DNA of 38,204 nucleotides. It comes from Citreicella sp. C3M06. GTDB lineage: Bacteria; Pseudomonadota; Alphaproteobacteria; Rhodobacterales; Rhodobacteraceae. The stretch lies in NCBI RefSeq assembly GCF_018860705.1, contig NZ_JAHKQA010000056.1, positions 141,453 through 179,656 of the forward strand, in the 5' to 3' direction. Both the position numbers and the translations under genes were made by a program. Below are positions 1 to 8,058 of the stretch, piece after piece. The stretch's first letter is position 1; the number at the start of each line of letters is the position of its first letter. Under the pieces are notes generated by a model. It was not told where the DNA came from, ran no database searches, and saw only the letters and a program-made list of their open reading frames with translations.

Positions 1-19
1 ACCCCTGAGCTACGCCCGC
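1..19 (-). tRNA. tRNA-Gly (probably GCC), 5' part only, cut by window edge
   Basis: Read on the minus strand, these bases give GCGGGCGTAGCTCAGGGGT. This is the acceptor 5' strand, the D-stem start (AGCTC) and the D-loop start (AGGGG) of the usual alphaproteobacterial tRNA-Gly. The anticodon lies outside the window, so the isoacceptor is inferred from memory of the family sequence. A stable-RNA-type promoter sits directly upstream. Confidence 0.72.
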
Positions 20-37
20 AACCGGTTGGTAGGGGGG

Positions 38-66
38 CATTTACGGATTCCCGCGCCGCTCCGCAA
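38..66 (-). promoter_or_regulatory. sigma70-type promoter of the tRNA-Gly gene with GC-rich discriminator
   Basis: On the minus strand, TTGCGG (66-61), a spacer of exactly 17 bp and TAAATG (43-38) are followed by a run of C (37-32). A GC-rich discriminator after the -10 is typical of stable-RNA promoters under stringent control. Start-site distance fits a short leader before the tRNA at position 19. Confidence 0.55.
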
Positions 67-249
67 GAGGAAATTGTCACCTTTTTGCGGAAATTCGCGG
101 CGGGGCGCTGTGCCCTTGCGTAACGATAGGGGCTGGCTCGCGCGGCCATCTGCAATGGGGCTTGGGCGCTGGCCAGATTGCCGGCATGTCACCACTGTTC
201 AAGTGCGATGCCAGCCCGTTGATTGCGGGGCAGGGCGACTGAGCGCATG

Positions 250-281
250 AAAAGGCCCGCCGCGCGGGGGCGCGGCGGGCC
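250..281 (-). terminator. Rho-independent terminator of the VPLPA-CTERM gene
   Basis: A perfect 12-bp GC stem (254-265 with 270-281) closes a GGGG loop. On the minus strand it is followed by TTTT (253-250). It lies 21 bp beyond the stop codon of the gene ending at 303. Confidence 0.8.
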
Positions 282-302
282 AGAAAATCGTCTGGGCTTG
301 GG

Positions 303-965
303 TCAGGCCGTCTTGCGACGACGCAGCAGCGCAATCCCGCCGACACCGAGCAGCAGCAGCGGTGCGCCCGCAGGCAGCGGCACCGTCGAGGTCGGGGTGT
401 AGTCATAGACCACATAGGCGGTGGCGCCGGCGCTGGTGGCGAACTGGGTGATCAGGTTGCCCGCACCGGTTCCGCTGCTGTTGCCCTGGGCTGCCAGGTC
501 AAGCGTGAAGGTGCCGGTGCCAATGAAGGCCTCGAGGGCGCTGGTGAAGGTTGCCGAGTCAGTATCGTCTGCCGTCAGGCCTTCGTAGGTGACACCGGAG
601 GTGCCGGCGAAATCGATGGTGCCGTCATACGCGCTGAGGCTCGTGACACTAGTCGCAAGCGGATTGACGGAAACGTTGAAGCCGTAACCGGTGTAGGTAC
701 CCACGATGTTCGCGCCAAGGCTGAGCGAAACGTTGGCCGACGAGGCATCGAGGCTTTCCGCCTTTGCCGTGCCGCTGGCCGTACCATAGAGGGACAGGGT
801 GACGCTATTGAGCGTGCCGAGCGTCTCGTCAAACATGGAAAGCGCAACGCTATCTTCCCAACTGGTCGTGCTGGTCGCAATAGACGCGCTGTAGCTGACG
901 GTCGCGGCATTCGCTGCGCCTGCAAAAAGCAGAACGGCTGCGGCGGATGTCGTGAAAAGATTCAT
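303..965 (-). CDS. choice-of-anchor E-type protein with VPLPA-CTERM sorting signal
   Basis: A 220-residue exported protein. It has an N-terminal signal peptide (MNLFTTSAAAVLLFAGAANA) and a Ser/Thr/Gly-rich beta-type body with elements such as LGTLNSVTLSL and DFAGTSG, which I associate with choice-of-anchor E proteins. The C-terminus is a tripartite sorting signal: VPLPAGAPLLLLG, a hydrophobic stretch, then RRRK. In Rhodobacterales, VPLPA-CTERM signals are recognised by a dedicated exosortase that removes the tail and anchors or releases the protein at the cell surface; no exosortase gene is in the window. The ATG at 965 was chosen because the signal peptide begins there and AAGGCAG lies about 7 bp upstream. 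An upstream in-frame TTG (1088) would add 41 residues with no signal-peptide character. The gene is monocistronic, with a candidate promoter upstream and a strong terminator downstream. Confidence 0.8.
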   Translation of the reverse strand: MNLFTTSAAAVLLFAGAANAATVSYSASIATSTTSWEDSVALSMFDETLGTLNSVTLSLYGTASGTAKAESLDASSANVSLSLGANIVGTYTGYGFNVSVNPLATSVTSLSAYDGTIDFAGTSGVTYEGLTADDTDSATFTSALEAFIGTGTFTLDLAAQGNSSGTGAGNLITQFATSAGATAYVVYDYTPTSTVPLPAGAPLLLLGVGGIALLRRRKTA

Positions 966-1004
966 CGGAACTGCCTTCAATCGAATTTCCTTCGTTACGC
1001 GACC

Positions 1005-1034
1005 TGCATAGATCGCCTTTCGGGGGGCTGACAA
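1005..1034 (-). promoter_or_regulatory. candidate promoter of the VPLPA-CTERM gene
   Basis: On the minus strand, TTGTCA (1034-1029), an 18-bp spacer and TATGCA (1010-1005) lie about 40 bp before the ATG at 965. The match is moderate. No other gene candidate was seen between 966 and 1267. Confidence 0.4.
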
Positions 1035-1206
1035 TACCAAGGTGCAGGTGTCGCAAGCATTTAAGCAGAATTTGTGTGTTTTCAGCAAGGATGTAACGAA
1101 GAGCTGCGAATTGCAGCCGAAAGCGTCACCCTGTGCAGGGCTTTTCTGATGGGTTTATGTGCGGTTGCGTACAGACAGGGCAGCGCCGGGCCGGGCCCTT
1201 GGAACG

Positions 1207-1236
1207 AAAGGGCGGCCCGGTGATTCCGGGCCGCCC
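1207..1236 (-). terminator. Rho-independent terminator of pyc
   Basis: A perfect 11-bp GC stem (1210-1220 with 1226-1236) closes a 5-nt loop. On the minus strand it is followed by TTTCGTT, 32 bp beyond the pyc stop. The T tract is short. Confidence 0.65.
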
Positions 1237-1267
1237 TGTCTGTCGAATCCATGCTTGTGGCGCGGGG

Positions 1268-4200
1268 TCATTCAAGCTCGATGAGCAGATCCTTGGCGTC
1301 GATCTGACCGCCGGGAACCACGTGCACCGCCTTGATCACCGCATCGCGTTCGGCGTGCAGGCCGGTTTCCATCTTCATCGCCTCGATGGTCAGCAGCAGA
1401 TCGCCGGTCTTGACCTGCGCCCCTGCCTGCACCGCGACCGAGGCCACCACGCCGGGCATCGGCGCGCCGATATGCGAGGGGTTGCCGACCTCGGCCTTGG
1501 GGCGGGCGACGCTGGTGGCCTTGGCCTTGCGGTTGGGCACGCGCACCGCGCGCGGCTGGCCGTTGAGTTCGAAGAACACCCGGACCTCGCCATCGTCCTG
1601 CGTCTCGCCCACGGTGATCAGCCGGATTTCCAGCGTCTTGCCGGGGTCGATTTCGGCGGTGATTTCTTCGCCGGGCTGCATCCCGTAGAAATAGGTCAGC
1701 GTAGGCAGCACCCGCACCGGGCCGTACTCTTCATGGCGCGCGGCGTAATCGGTGAAGACCTTGGGGTACATCAGGTAGCCGTTGAAATCCTCGTCGTCGA
1801 AATCTTCGTCGGGGAATTTCGCCGCCAACTCGGCGCGCAGCGCGTCCAGATCGGCCGGGGCAAGATGCGCGCCGGGGCGTTCCAGATTGGGGCTTTCGCC
1901 TTTCAGTACCTTGTTGACGATGGTTTCAGGGAAGCCGCCCGGCGGCTGGCCGAGATTGCCGCGCATCATGTCGATCACCGAATCGGGGAAGCTGACATCG
2001 GTGGCGGGGTCTTCGACCTGGGCGCGGGTCAGGTTCTGCGACACCATCATCAGCGCCATGTCCCCGACCACCTTGGACGAGGGCGTCACCTTGACGATAT
2101 CGCCGAACATCTTGTTCACGTCAGCATAGGTCTGCGCGACCTCGTGCCAGCGCTCTTCGAGCCCCATCGAGCGGGCTTGCGCCTTGAGGTTGGTGAATTG
2201 CCCGCCGGGCATCTCGTGCAGGTAAACCTCGGAGGCGGGCGCCTGAAGGCCGGATTCGAACGCCGCGTACTGACCGCGCACCGCTTCCCAATAGTTCGAC
2301 AGCTCGCGGATCGTGCCGACATCCAGCAGTGTGTCGCGGTCGGTGTGGCGCAGCGCCTCGACGATGCTGCCCAGCGTCGGCTGCGAGGTGTTGCCCGACA
2401 GCGCATCCATCGCCGCATCCACCGCATCGACACCCGCACGCGCGGCTTCGATCACCGTGGCAATCGATGCGCCGCTGGTGTCATGGGTGTGGAAGTGGAT
2501 CGGCAGGCCGACCTCTTCCTTGAGCGCCTTGATCAGCGCGCCGGCGGAATTGGCCTTGAGCAGCCCGGCCATGTCCTTGAGTCCCAGCACATGCGCGCCA
2601 GCGGCCTTCAGTTCCTTGCCCATGTCGACATAGTAGGCAAGGTTGTATTTCGCCCGGTCGGGATCGAGGATATCGCCGGTGTAGCAGATCGTGCCTTCGC
2701 AGATCTTGCCCGAGTCGATGACCGCATCCATCGCCACGCGCATGTTCTCGACCCAGTTGAGCGAATCGAACACCCGGAACACATCGACGCCGCTGGCCGC
2801 CGCCTGCGCGACAAAGCTTTGCACCACGTTGTCGGGATAGTTGGTATAGCCCACGCCGTTCGAGGCGCGCAGCAGCATCTGCGTCATGATGTTGGGCATC
2901 CGTGCCCGGATGTCGCGCAGCCGCTGCCACGGGCATTCCTGCAAGAAGCGGTAGGCCACATCGAAGGTCGCGCCGCCCCAGCATTCGACCGAGAACAGAT
3001 CGGACATGTTCGCGGCATAGGCGGGCGCCACCTTGATCATGTCGATAGACCGCATCCGCGTCGCCAGCAGCGACTGGTGCCCGTCGCGCATGGTGGTGTC
3101 GGTGATCAGCAGGCGTTTTTGGGCCGACATCCAGTCTGCCACCGCCTGCGCGCCCTTTTCTTCCAGTAGGGTGCGGGTGCCGGCGGGGGGCACCTCGTGC
3201 TGCAGGGCAGGGGGCCGTGCCGGTTTCAGCTCGGCGGCGGGCTTGGGGCGGTTCTGCACCTCGGGATGACCGTTCACCGTGATATCGGCGATATAGGTCA
3301 GCACCTTGGTGCCCCGGTCGCGGCGCTTCTTGAAATCGAACAGCTCGGGCGTCGTGTCGATGAATTTGGTGCTGTACTGGTTGTTCAGGAACACCGGATG
3401 TTTCAGCAGGTTGATCACGAAGTCGATGTTCGTGCTGACCCCCCGGATGCGGAATTCGCGCAGGGCGCGGTCCATCCGCTTGATCGCCTTTTCCGGGGTG
3501 GGGGCCTTGGCGGTCACCTTCACCAGCAGCGAATCGTAATAGCGGGTGATGACGCCGCCCGCATAGGCGGTGCCGCCGTCAAGGCGGATGCCCATGCCGG
3601 TGGCGCTGCGATAGGCGGTGATGCGACCGTAATCGGGGATGAAATTATTGGTCGGATCTTCGGTGGTGATGCGGGTCTGAAGCGCGTGGCCGGTCAGGCG
3701 CACATCGTATTGCGAGGCTTTGCCGGTGGCCTCTGCGAGGGATTTGCCCTCGGCGATCAGGATCTGCGCCTGCACGATGTCGATGCCGGTCACCTCTTCG
3801 GTGACGGTGTGTTCGACCTGAACGCGGGGGTTCACCTCGATGAAGTAGAACTTGCCGCTGTCCATATCCATCAGGAATTCGACGGTACCGGCGCATTCGT
3901 AATTCACATGGGCGCAGATCTTGCGGCCAAGCTCGCAGATTTCCTCGCGCTGCGCCTCGGACAGATACGGCGCGGGGGCGCGCTCGACGACCTTCTGGTT
4001 GCGGCGCTGCACCGAACAGTCGCGCTCGTACAGGTGATAGATGTTGCCCATCTTGTCGCCAAGGATCTGCACCTCGACATGGCGGGCGCGGATGATCATC
4101 TTTTCCAGATAACCTTCGCCGTTGCCGAAGGCGGCCTCGGCCTCGCGGCGCCCTTCCAGCACCTTTTCCTTGAGCTCTTCGGGGCCGTTGATTGGGCGCA

Positions 4201-4711
4201 TACCGCGCCCGCCGCCGCCCCAGGAGGCCTTGAGCATCAGCGGATAGCCGATTTCCTCGGCCTCTTTGGCGATGGCGTCCCAGTCATCGGCCAGAACCTC
4301 GGTGGCGGGGATGACCGGCACACCGGCCTCGATGGCAACCTTGCGGGCGCTCGCCTTGTCGCCAAGGGCGCGCATGGTGGCCGCCTTGGGGCCGATAAAG
4401 GTGATCCCGGCGGCATCGCAGGCATCGACGAACTCGGGGTTTTCCGACAGCAGGCCATAGCCCGGGTGGATCGCATCCGCCCCCGACAGCTTGGCCACAC
4501 GGATGATCTCGGGGATCGACAGATAGGCCGCAACGGGGCCAAGCCCCTCGCCGATCCGGTAGGCTTCGTCCGCCTTGAAGCGGTGCAAGCCAAGCTTGTC
4601 TTCCTCGGCGAAGACGGCGACCGTCTTCTTGCCCATCTCGTTCGCCGCCCGCATGATGCGAATGGCGATCTCCCCCCTGTTCGCAATGAGAATCTTGTTG
4701 AACTCGGGCAT
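1268..4711 (-). CDS. pyc: pyruvate carboxylase
   Basis: A 1147-residue single-chain pyruvate carboxylase, the normal length for the family. It converts pyruvate, bicarbonate and ATP to oxaloacetate in the cytosol (anaplerosis). The biotin carboxylase domain occupies about residues 1-455, with KILIANRGEIAIRI at the start, the ATP-grasp glycine loop GGGGRGM and EVNPRVQVEHTVTE. The carboxyltransferase domain starts around residue 530 (TDTTMRDGHQSLLATR). The C-terminal biotinyl domain carries EAMKME, with the biotinylated Lys near residue 1113. The ATG at 4711 has a strong GGAGGA about 9-10 bp upstream. The gene is monocistronic, with its own terminator. Two exact 10-bp direct repeats lie 76-115 bp upstream of the start and may bind a carbon-metabolism regulator. 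Acetyl-CoA or propionyl-CoA carboxylase is excluded because all three activities are in one chain with a pyruvate-type carboxyltransferase. Confidence 0.97.
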   Translation of the reverse strand: MPEFNKILIANRGEIAIRIMRAANEMGKKTVAVFAEEDKLGLHRFKADEAYRIGEGLGPVAAYLSIPEIIRVAKLSGADAIHPGYGLLSENPEFVDACDAAGITFIGPKAATMRALGDKASARKVAIEAGVPVIPATEVLADDWDAIAKEAEEIGYPLMLKASWGGGGRGMRPINGPEELKEKVLEGRREAEAAFGNGEGYLEKMIIRARHVEVQILGDKMGNIYHLYERDCSVQRRNQKVVERAPAPYLSEAQREEICELGRKICAHVNYECAGTVEFLMDMDSGKFYFIEVNPRVQVEHTVTEEVTGIDIVQAQILIAEGKSLAEATGKASQYDVRLTGHALQTRITTEDPTNNFIPDYGRITAYRSATGMGIRLDGGTAYAGGVITRYYDSLLVKVTAKAPTPEKAIKRMDRALREFRIRGVSTNIDFVINLLKHPVFLNNQYSTKFIDTTPELFDFKKRRDRGTKVLTYIADITVNGHPEVQNRPKPAAELKPARPPALQHEVPPAGTRTLLEEKGAQAVADWMSAQKRLLITDTTMRDGHQSLLATRMRSIDMIKVAPAYAANMSDLFSVECWGGATFDVAYRFLQECPWQRLRDIRARMPNIMTQMLLRASNGVGYTNYPDNVVQSFVAQAAASGVDVFRVFDSLNWVENMRVAMDAVIDSGKICEGTICYTGDILDPDRAKYNLAYYVDMGKELKAAGAHVLGLKDMAGLLKANSAGALIKALKEEVGLPIHFHTHDTSGASIATVIEAARAGVDAVDAAMDALSGNTSQPTLGSIVEALRHTDRDTLLDVGTIRELSNYWEAVRGQYAAFESGLQAPASEVYLHEMPGGQFTNLKAQARSMGLEERWHEVAQTYADVNKMFGDIVKVTPSSKVVGDMALMMVSQNLTRAQVEDPATDVSFPDSVIDMMRGNLGQPPGGFPETIVNKVLKGESPNLERPGAHLAPADLDALRAELAAKFPDEDFDDEDFNGYLMYPKVFTDYAARHEEYGPVRVLPTLTYFYGMQPGEEITAEIDPGKTLEIRLITVGETQDDGEVRVFFELNGQPRAVRVPNRKAKATSVARPKAEVGNPSHIGAPMPGVVASVAVQAGAQVKTGDLLLTIEAMKMETGLHAERDAVIKAVHVVPGGQIDAKDLLIELE

Positions 4712-4786
4712 TGCGTCTCTTTCCTCCGTCTATGGCCTTGTCGACCGTGACGCAGAGTGAACGCCATGCCGCGTTGCGGCGCAAGG

Positions 4787-4826
4787 CGGGTTTGCAAGTT
4801 TTGCCACGAATTGCGACGGGTTTGCA
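4787..4826. promoter_or_regulatory. paired direct repeat CGGGTTTGCA upstream of pyc
   Basis: CGGGTTTGCA occurs exactly at 4787-4796 and again at 4817-4826, a 30-bp period that places both copies on roughly one DNA face. The first continues into TTTGCAA, which resembles the TTTGCAAA half-sites of ScfR/PccR/RamB-type regulators of acyl-CoA and acetate metabolism. Binding is inferred. Confidence 0.4.
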
Positions 4827-4898
4827 TAGTCGTGCCGGACAACGGTCAGCCGTGGGCATATCCTGCGCCATGGGATGACCGCGCAGGACCCGCCGGGG

Positions 4899-4933
4899 CT
4901 TGCGGTGCCAGAGGGAAATTCCGGCACCGCAAG
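4899..4933 (-). terminator. hairpin overlapping the 3' end of the EF-hand gene
   Basis: CTTGCGGTGCC (4899-4909) and GGCACCGCAAG (4923-4933) form a perfect 11-bp stem with a 13-nt loop. Outer bases GACCCG/CGGGTC (4887-4892, 4934-4939) can extend it across a bulge and reach into the stop codon. There is no T tract on the minus strand, so it may be a weak terminator or a 3'-end stabiliser. Confidence 0.4.
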
Positions 4934-4937
4934 CGGG

Positions 4938-5390
4938 TCAGTCAAGCGCGCTGAGCGTGGTGCGCGCCTGGGTATAGGAGGCCGCCGCCGAGGCGATCTC
5001 GGCCGCCGCGTCGGCGTTGGCGTCAGCACTGGCCTCTGCGGCCTGGGCGGCCTGATAGGCGGTCAGTTCGGCGTCGGTGACAGTGCCGTCGTCATTGGTA
5101 TCGGCATCCGGGTAGGTGTCGATCAAGGTGCTATCGCTGCTGCTTTCGGTATCGGTTTCGAGCAACGAGACCACCAGAGATTCTGCATCAACCCCGCCGC
5201 TGGCTGCGGCGGATCCCCCCGGAGGCGGGCCAGAGGGCGGCGTCCCACCTCCCGGCGGCGGGCCGGAGGGCGGTTGGCCACCGGCGGCGCCCGCTTCGGC
5301 AGCGGCCTCGGTGGTGGGAGGGGTGGACAGGGACACGGCACTGGCGCTGTAAAGCCCAGCACTTGCGCTGCCCAACGCGGACATGGACAT
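4938..5390 (-). CDS. small EF-hand protein with Pro-Gly linker repeats
   Basis: A 150-residue acidic, Ala-rich protein. Residues 97-108 (DTNDDGTVTDAE) form a canonical 12-residue EF-hand calcium loop with D1, N3, D5, G6, V8 and E12 in place. Residues 39-59 contain two copies of a PPSGPPPGG linker. The C-terminal third (about 113-145) is an Ala-rich, probably helical segment. There is no clear signal peptide or membrane segment. The ATG at 5390 has GAAAGG 8 bp upstream; a second ATG two codons in (MSMS) is possible. It is transcribed divergently from uvrD. I infer calcium binding; the cellular role is unknown. A lone EF-hand is unusual, since these normally pair, so dimerisation or a degenerate second motif is possible. 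Confidence 0.65.
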   Translation of the reverse strand: MSMSALGSASAGLYSASAVSLSTPPTTEAAAEAGAAGGQPPSGPPPGGGTPPSGPPPGGSAAASGGVDAESLVVSLLETDTESSSDSTLIDTYPDADTNDDGTVTDAELTAYQAAQAAEASADANADAAAEIASAAASYTQARTTLSALD

Positions 5391-5453
5391 TTGTCATACC
5401 TTTCGCTTGTAGTGAGTATGCCCGGTTTGCGCCCAAGGTGTTATCGGGTCGTT

Positions 5454-5475
5454 AAAATCCGGGCTCAGGCCCGGA
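5454..5475 (-). terminator. orphan terminator-like hairpin upstream of the EF-hand gene
   Basis: A 7-bp stem (5458-5464 with 5469-5475) with a 4-nt loop is followed on the minus strand by TTTT (5457-5454). It lies 63 bp before the EF-hand start codon, where no minus-strand gene ends. It could be an attenuator, the end of a short RNA, or an insulator against the divergent uvrD promoter. Confidence 0.4.
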
Positions 5476-5537
5476 CCGATGCGCCGCCGTTTTTCCGCAA
5501 GTTTCACACAGCTTTGAACCGTCCACAGGTTTCTTGC

Positions 5538-5552
5538 GAACGTAAGGGGAAC
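5538..5552. promoter_or_regulatory. LexA (SOS) box upstream of uvrD
   Basis: GAAC-N7-GAAC (GAAC at 5538-5541 and 5549-5552) is the reverse complement of GTTC-N7-GTTC, the alphaproteobacterial LexA operator. It lies 42 bp before the helicase start codon, a position where LexA would block transcription. Another GAAC occurs at 5516-5519. SOS control of the helicase is inferred from this match. Confidence 0.7.
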
Positions 5553-5594
5553 AGTCTCTTCCCATCAGGGCGCCACATCGTTAGATTACCCGCC

Positions 5595-8042
5595 ATGAGC
5601 ACATTCGATGACATGGACGCCTTCGAGGGCGCATCGCTGTCCGCCCGCGCCATGGCCGCGCGGCCGATGCCCTATCTCGACGATCTCAACCCGGCGCAGC
5701 GCGAGGCGGTTGAACGGCTCGACGGGCCGGTGCTGATGCTGGCCGGGGCGGGAACCGGCAAAACCAAGGCGCTGACCGCGCGCATCGTGCACCTGCTGAT
5801 GACCGGGCGCGCCCGCCCGAACGAGATCCTGTCGGTGACCTTCACCAACAAGGCCGCGCGCGAGATGAAGAACCGGGTCGGCCGGATGCTCGGCCAGCAG
5901 ATCGAGGGCATGCCGTGGCTTGGCACCTTTCATTCGATCTGCGTCAAGCTGCTGCGGCGCCATGCCGAGCTGGTCGGGCTGAAGTCGAACTTTACAATTC
6001 TCGACACGGACGACCAGATCCGCCTGCTGAAACAGCTGATTTCGGCGGCGGGTATTGATGAAAAGCGATGGCCGGCCCGTCAGCTGGCGGGGCTGATCGA
6101 CAGTTGGAAAAACCGCGCATGGGTGCCGGCCAAGGTGCCCGCCTCCGAGGCGTCGGCCTATAACAACCGTGGCACCGAGCTGTATGACCGGTATCAGGCC
6201 CGCCTGCGCGAGCTGAACGCCTGCGACTTTGGCGACCTGCTGCTGCATATGGTGACGATCTTTCAGCAACATGCGGACGTGCTGGAACAATACCAGAAAT
6301 GGTTCCGCTATATTCTGGTCGACGAGTATCAGGATACCAACGTGGCGCAGTATCTCTGGCTTCGGCTTCTGGCGAACAAGCATCGCAACGTCTGCTGCGT
6401 GGGCGATGACGATCAGTCGATCTATGGCTGGCGCGGCGCAGAGGTCGGCAATATCCTGCGGTTCGAAAAGGACTTTCCCGGCGCACATGTGGTGCGGCTG
6501 GAACAGAACTACCGCTCGACCGAGCACATTCTTGCCGCCGCTTCCGGCGTCATTCGCGGCAACGAGGGCCGGCTGGGCAAGGAACTGTGGACAGAGGCGG
6601 CAGGCGGCGAAAAGGTCCGGCTCATCGGTCATTGGGATGGCGTCGACGAGGCCCGCTGGACCGGCGAAGAGATCGAATCGCTGCAAAAGGGCACGCGCGG
6701 CCTGCGGCCCTATTCGCTGGATGACATGGCGATTCTGGTGCGGGCCAGCCACCAGATGCGCGCCTTCGAGGATCGGTTCCTGACCATCGGTCTGCCCTAT
6801 CGGGTCATCGGCGGCCCCCGGTTCTACGAGCGGATGGAGATTCGCGATGCCATGGCCTATTTCCGGCTGGTGGTGTCGCCCGACGACGATCTGGCCTTCG
6901 AGCGCATCGTCAACACGCCCAAGCGCGGGCTTGGCGACAAGGCGCAGCAGCTGATCCAGCAGACGGCGCGCGAATTTGGCGTGTCGCTGATCGACGGCGC
7001 GCGCATCGCCGTGGATGAGGGGCGCATCAAGGGCAAGGGCGGCGGCCAGCTGCGCCATCTGTGCGAAGGGCTGGCCCGCTGGCGCGAGGCCATGCTTGGC
7101 CCGCTGCGCCGCGCTGGCGATCCGATGCCGGATGATGGGTTCGACGTGATCGAAGACGATGCGCCGATCGAGGTGAACGATGCCCTGCGCGGCAAGCCGA
7201 CCATGACCCACATGGAACTGGCGGAAATCATCCTTGACGAGTCCGGCTACACCGCGATGTGGCAAAACGACAAGACGCCCGAAGCGCCGGGGCGGCTCGA
7301 AAACCTGAAAGAGCTCGTCAAGGCGCTGGAACAGTTCGAAAATCTGCAAGGATTTCTCGAACATGTCGCCTTGATCATGGACAATGAGAATGACGAAGCG
7401 GGTGAAAAAGTATCCATCATGACCCTGCACGCCGCCAAGGGGCTGGAGTTTCCGGCGGTGTTCCTGCCCGGCTGGGAGGATGGGCTGTTCCCCTCGCAAC
7501 GCTCGATGGATGAAAGCGGCCTCAAGGGGCTCGAGGAAGAGCGGCGGCTGGCCTATGTCGGCATCACCCGCGCCGAAGAGCTGTGCACGATCTCGTTCGC
7601 GGGCAACCGGCAGGTGTTCGGGCAATGGCAATCGGCGCTGCCCTCGCGCTTCATCGACGAGCTGCCCGAAGCCCATGTCGAGGTGCTGACCCCGCCGGGC
7701 CTGTACGGGGGCACCTATGGCGCGGCCTCGCCTTATGGCGCGGGCTCGGGGCTGGAAACCAAGGCCGCCGAGGCAAATGTCTACAACTCTCCGGGCTGGA
7801 AGCGGCTGCAACAGCGCTCAACCCAGCGCCCGGTCAGCCAGCCGCGCGAAAGCAGCCATCAGGTGATCGACCTGACCGCGGTCTCGGCGTTCGAAATGGG
7901 GCAAAGAGTGTTCCACCAGAAGTTCGGCTATGGCGAGATCGTCGGGATCGAGGGCGACAAGCTGGAGATCGCGTTCGAAAAAGCCGGGACCAAGAAGGTG
8001 GTGGCGCGCTTCGTGCACGCATCGGACGACGTGCCGTTCTGA
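5595..8042 (+). CDS. uvrD: UvrD/PcrA-type ATP-dependent DNA helicase
   Basis: An 815-residue superfamily 1A 3'-5' helicase for nucleotide-excision and mismatch repair and for removing proteins from DNA. Visible motifs in order: Q-motif region LNPAQREAV, Walker A (LAGAGTGKTK, about residue 50), Walker B (VDEYQDTN, about 242), GDDDQSIYGWRGA (about 270), LEQNYRST, TLHAAKGLEF and RRLAYVGITRA. The C-terminus (about 765-815, VFHQKFGYGEIVGIEG) is the Tudor-like domain typical of PcrA/UvrD. The ATG at 5595 was chosen because conserved sequence begins within about 30 residues and the LexA box lies upstream; no strong Shine-Dalgarno is visible. The reading frame stays open far upstream into the intergenic region, but that part is not protein-like. 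The gene converges with the membrane-protein gene ending at 8059 (16-bp gap). Confidence 0.95.
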   Translation: MSTFDDMDAFEGASLSARAMAARPMPYLDDLNPAQREAVERLDGPVLMLAGAGTGKTKALTARIVHLLMTGRARPNEILSVTFTNKAAREMKNRVGRMLGQQIEGMPWLGTFHSICVKLLRRHAELVGLKSNFTILDTDDQIRLLKQLISAAGIDEKRWPARQLAGLIDSWKNRAWVPAKVPASEASAYNNRGTELYDRYQARLRELNACDFGDLLLHMVTIFQQHADVLEQYQKWFRYILVDEYQDTNVAQYLWLRLLANKHRNVCCVGDDDQSIYGWRGAEVGNILRFEKDFPGAHVVRLEQNYRSTEHILAAASGVIRGNEGRLGKELWTEAAGGEKVRLIGHWDGVDEARWTGEEIESLQKGTRGLRPYSLDDMAILVRASHQMRAFEDRFLTIGLPYRVIGGPRFYERMEIRDAMAYFRLVVSPDDDLAFERIVNTPKRGLGDKAQQLIQQTAREFGVSLIDGARIAVDEGRIKGKGGGQLRHLCEGLARWREAMLGPLRRAGDPMPDDGFDVIEDDAPIEVNDALRGKPTMTHMELAEIILDESGYTAMWQNDKTPEAPGRLENLKELVKALEQFENLQGFLEHVALIMDNENDEAGEKVSIMTLHAAKGLEFPAVFLPGWEDGLFPSQRSMDESGLKGLEEERRLAYVGITRAEELCTISFAGNRQVFGQWQSALPSRFIDELPEAHVEVLTPPGLYGGTYGAASPYGAGSGLETKAAEANVYNSPGWKRLQQRSTQRPVSQPRESSHQVIDLTAVSAFEMGQRVFHQKFGYGEIVGIEGDKLEIAFEKAGTKKVVARFVHASDDVPF

Positions 8043-8058
8043 CAGGGGGGGGCGGGTT

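Noticed and set aside
1-19. tRNA-Gly as an integration site of a genomic island
   Set aside because: No integrase, direct repeat of the tRNA end or mobile gene was found in the window.
1133-3169. Long plus-strand open frame opposite pyc
   Set aside because: Antisense shadow of pyruvate carboxylase in high-GC DNA; His/Gly/Arg-rich translation without family motifs.
8045-8052. Run of eight G between uvrD and the convergent gene
   Set aside because: Too short and intergenic to support a regulatory role; chance in GC-rich DNA.
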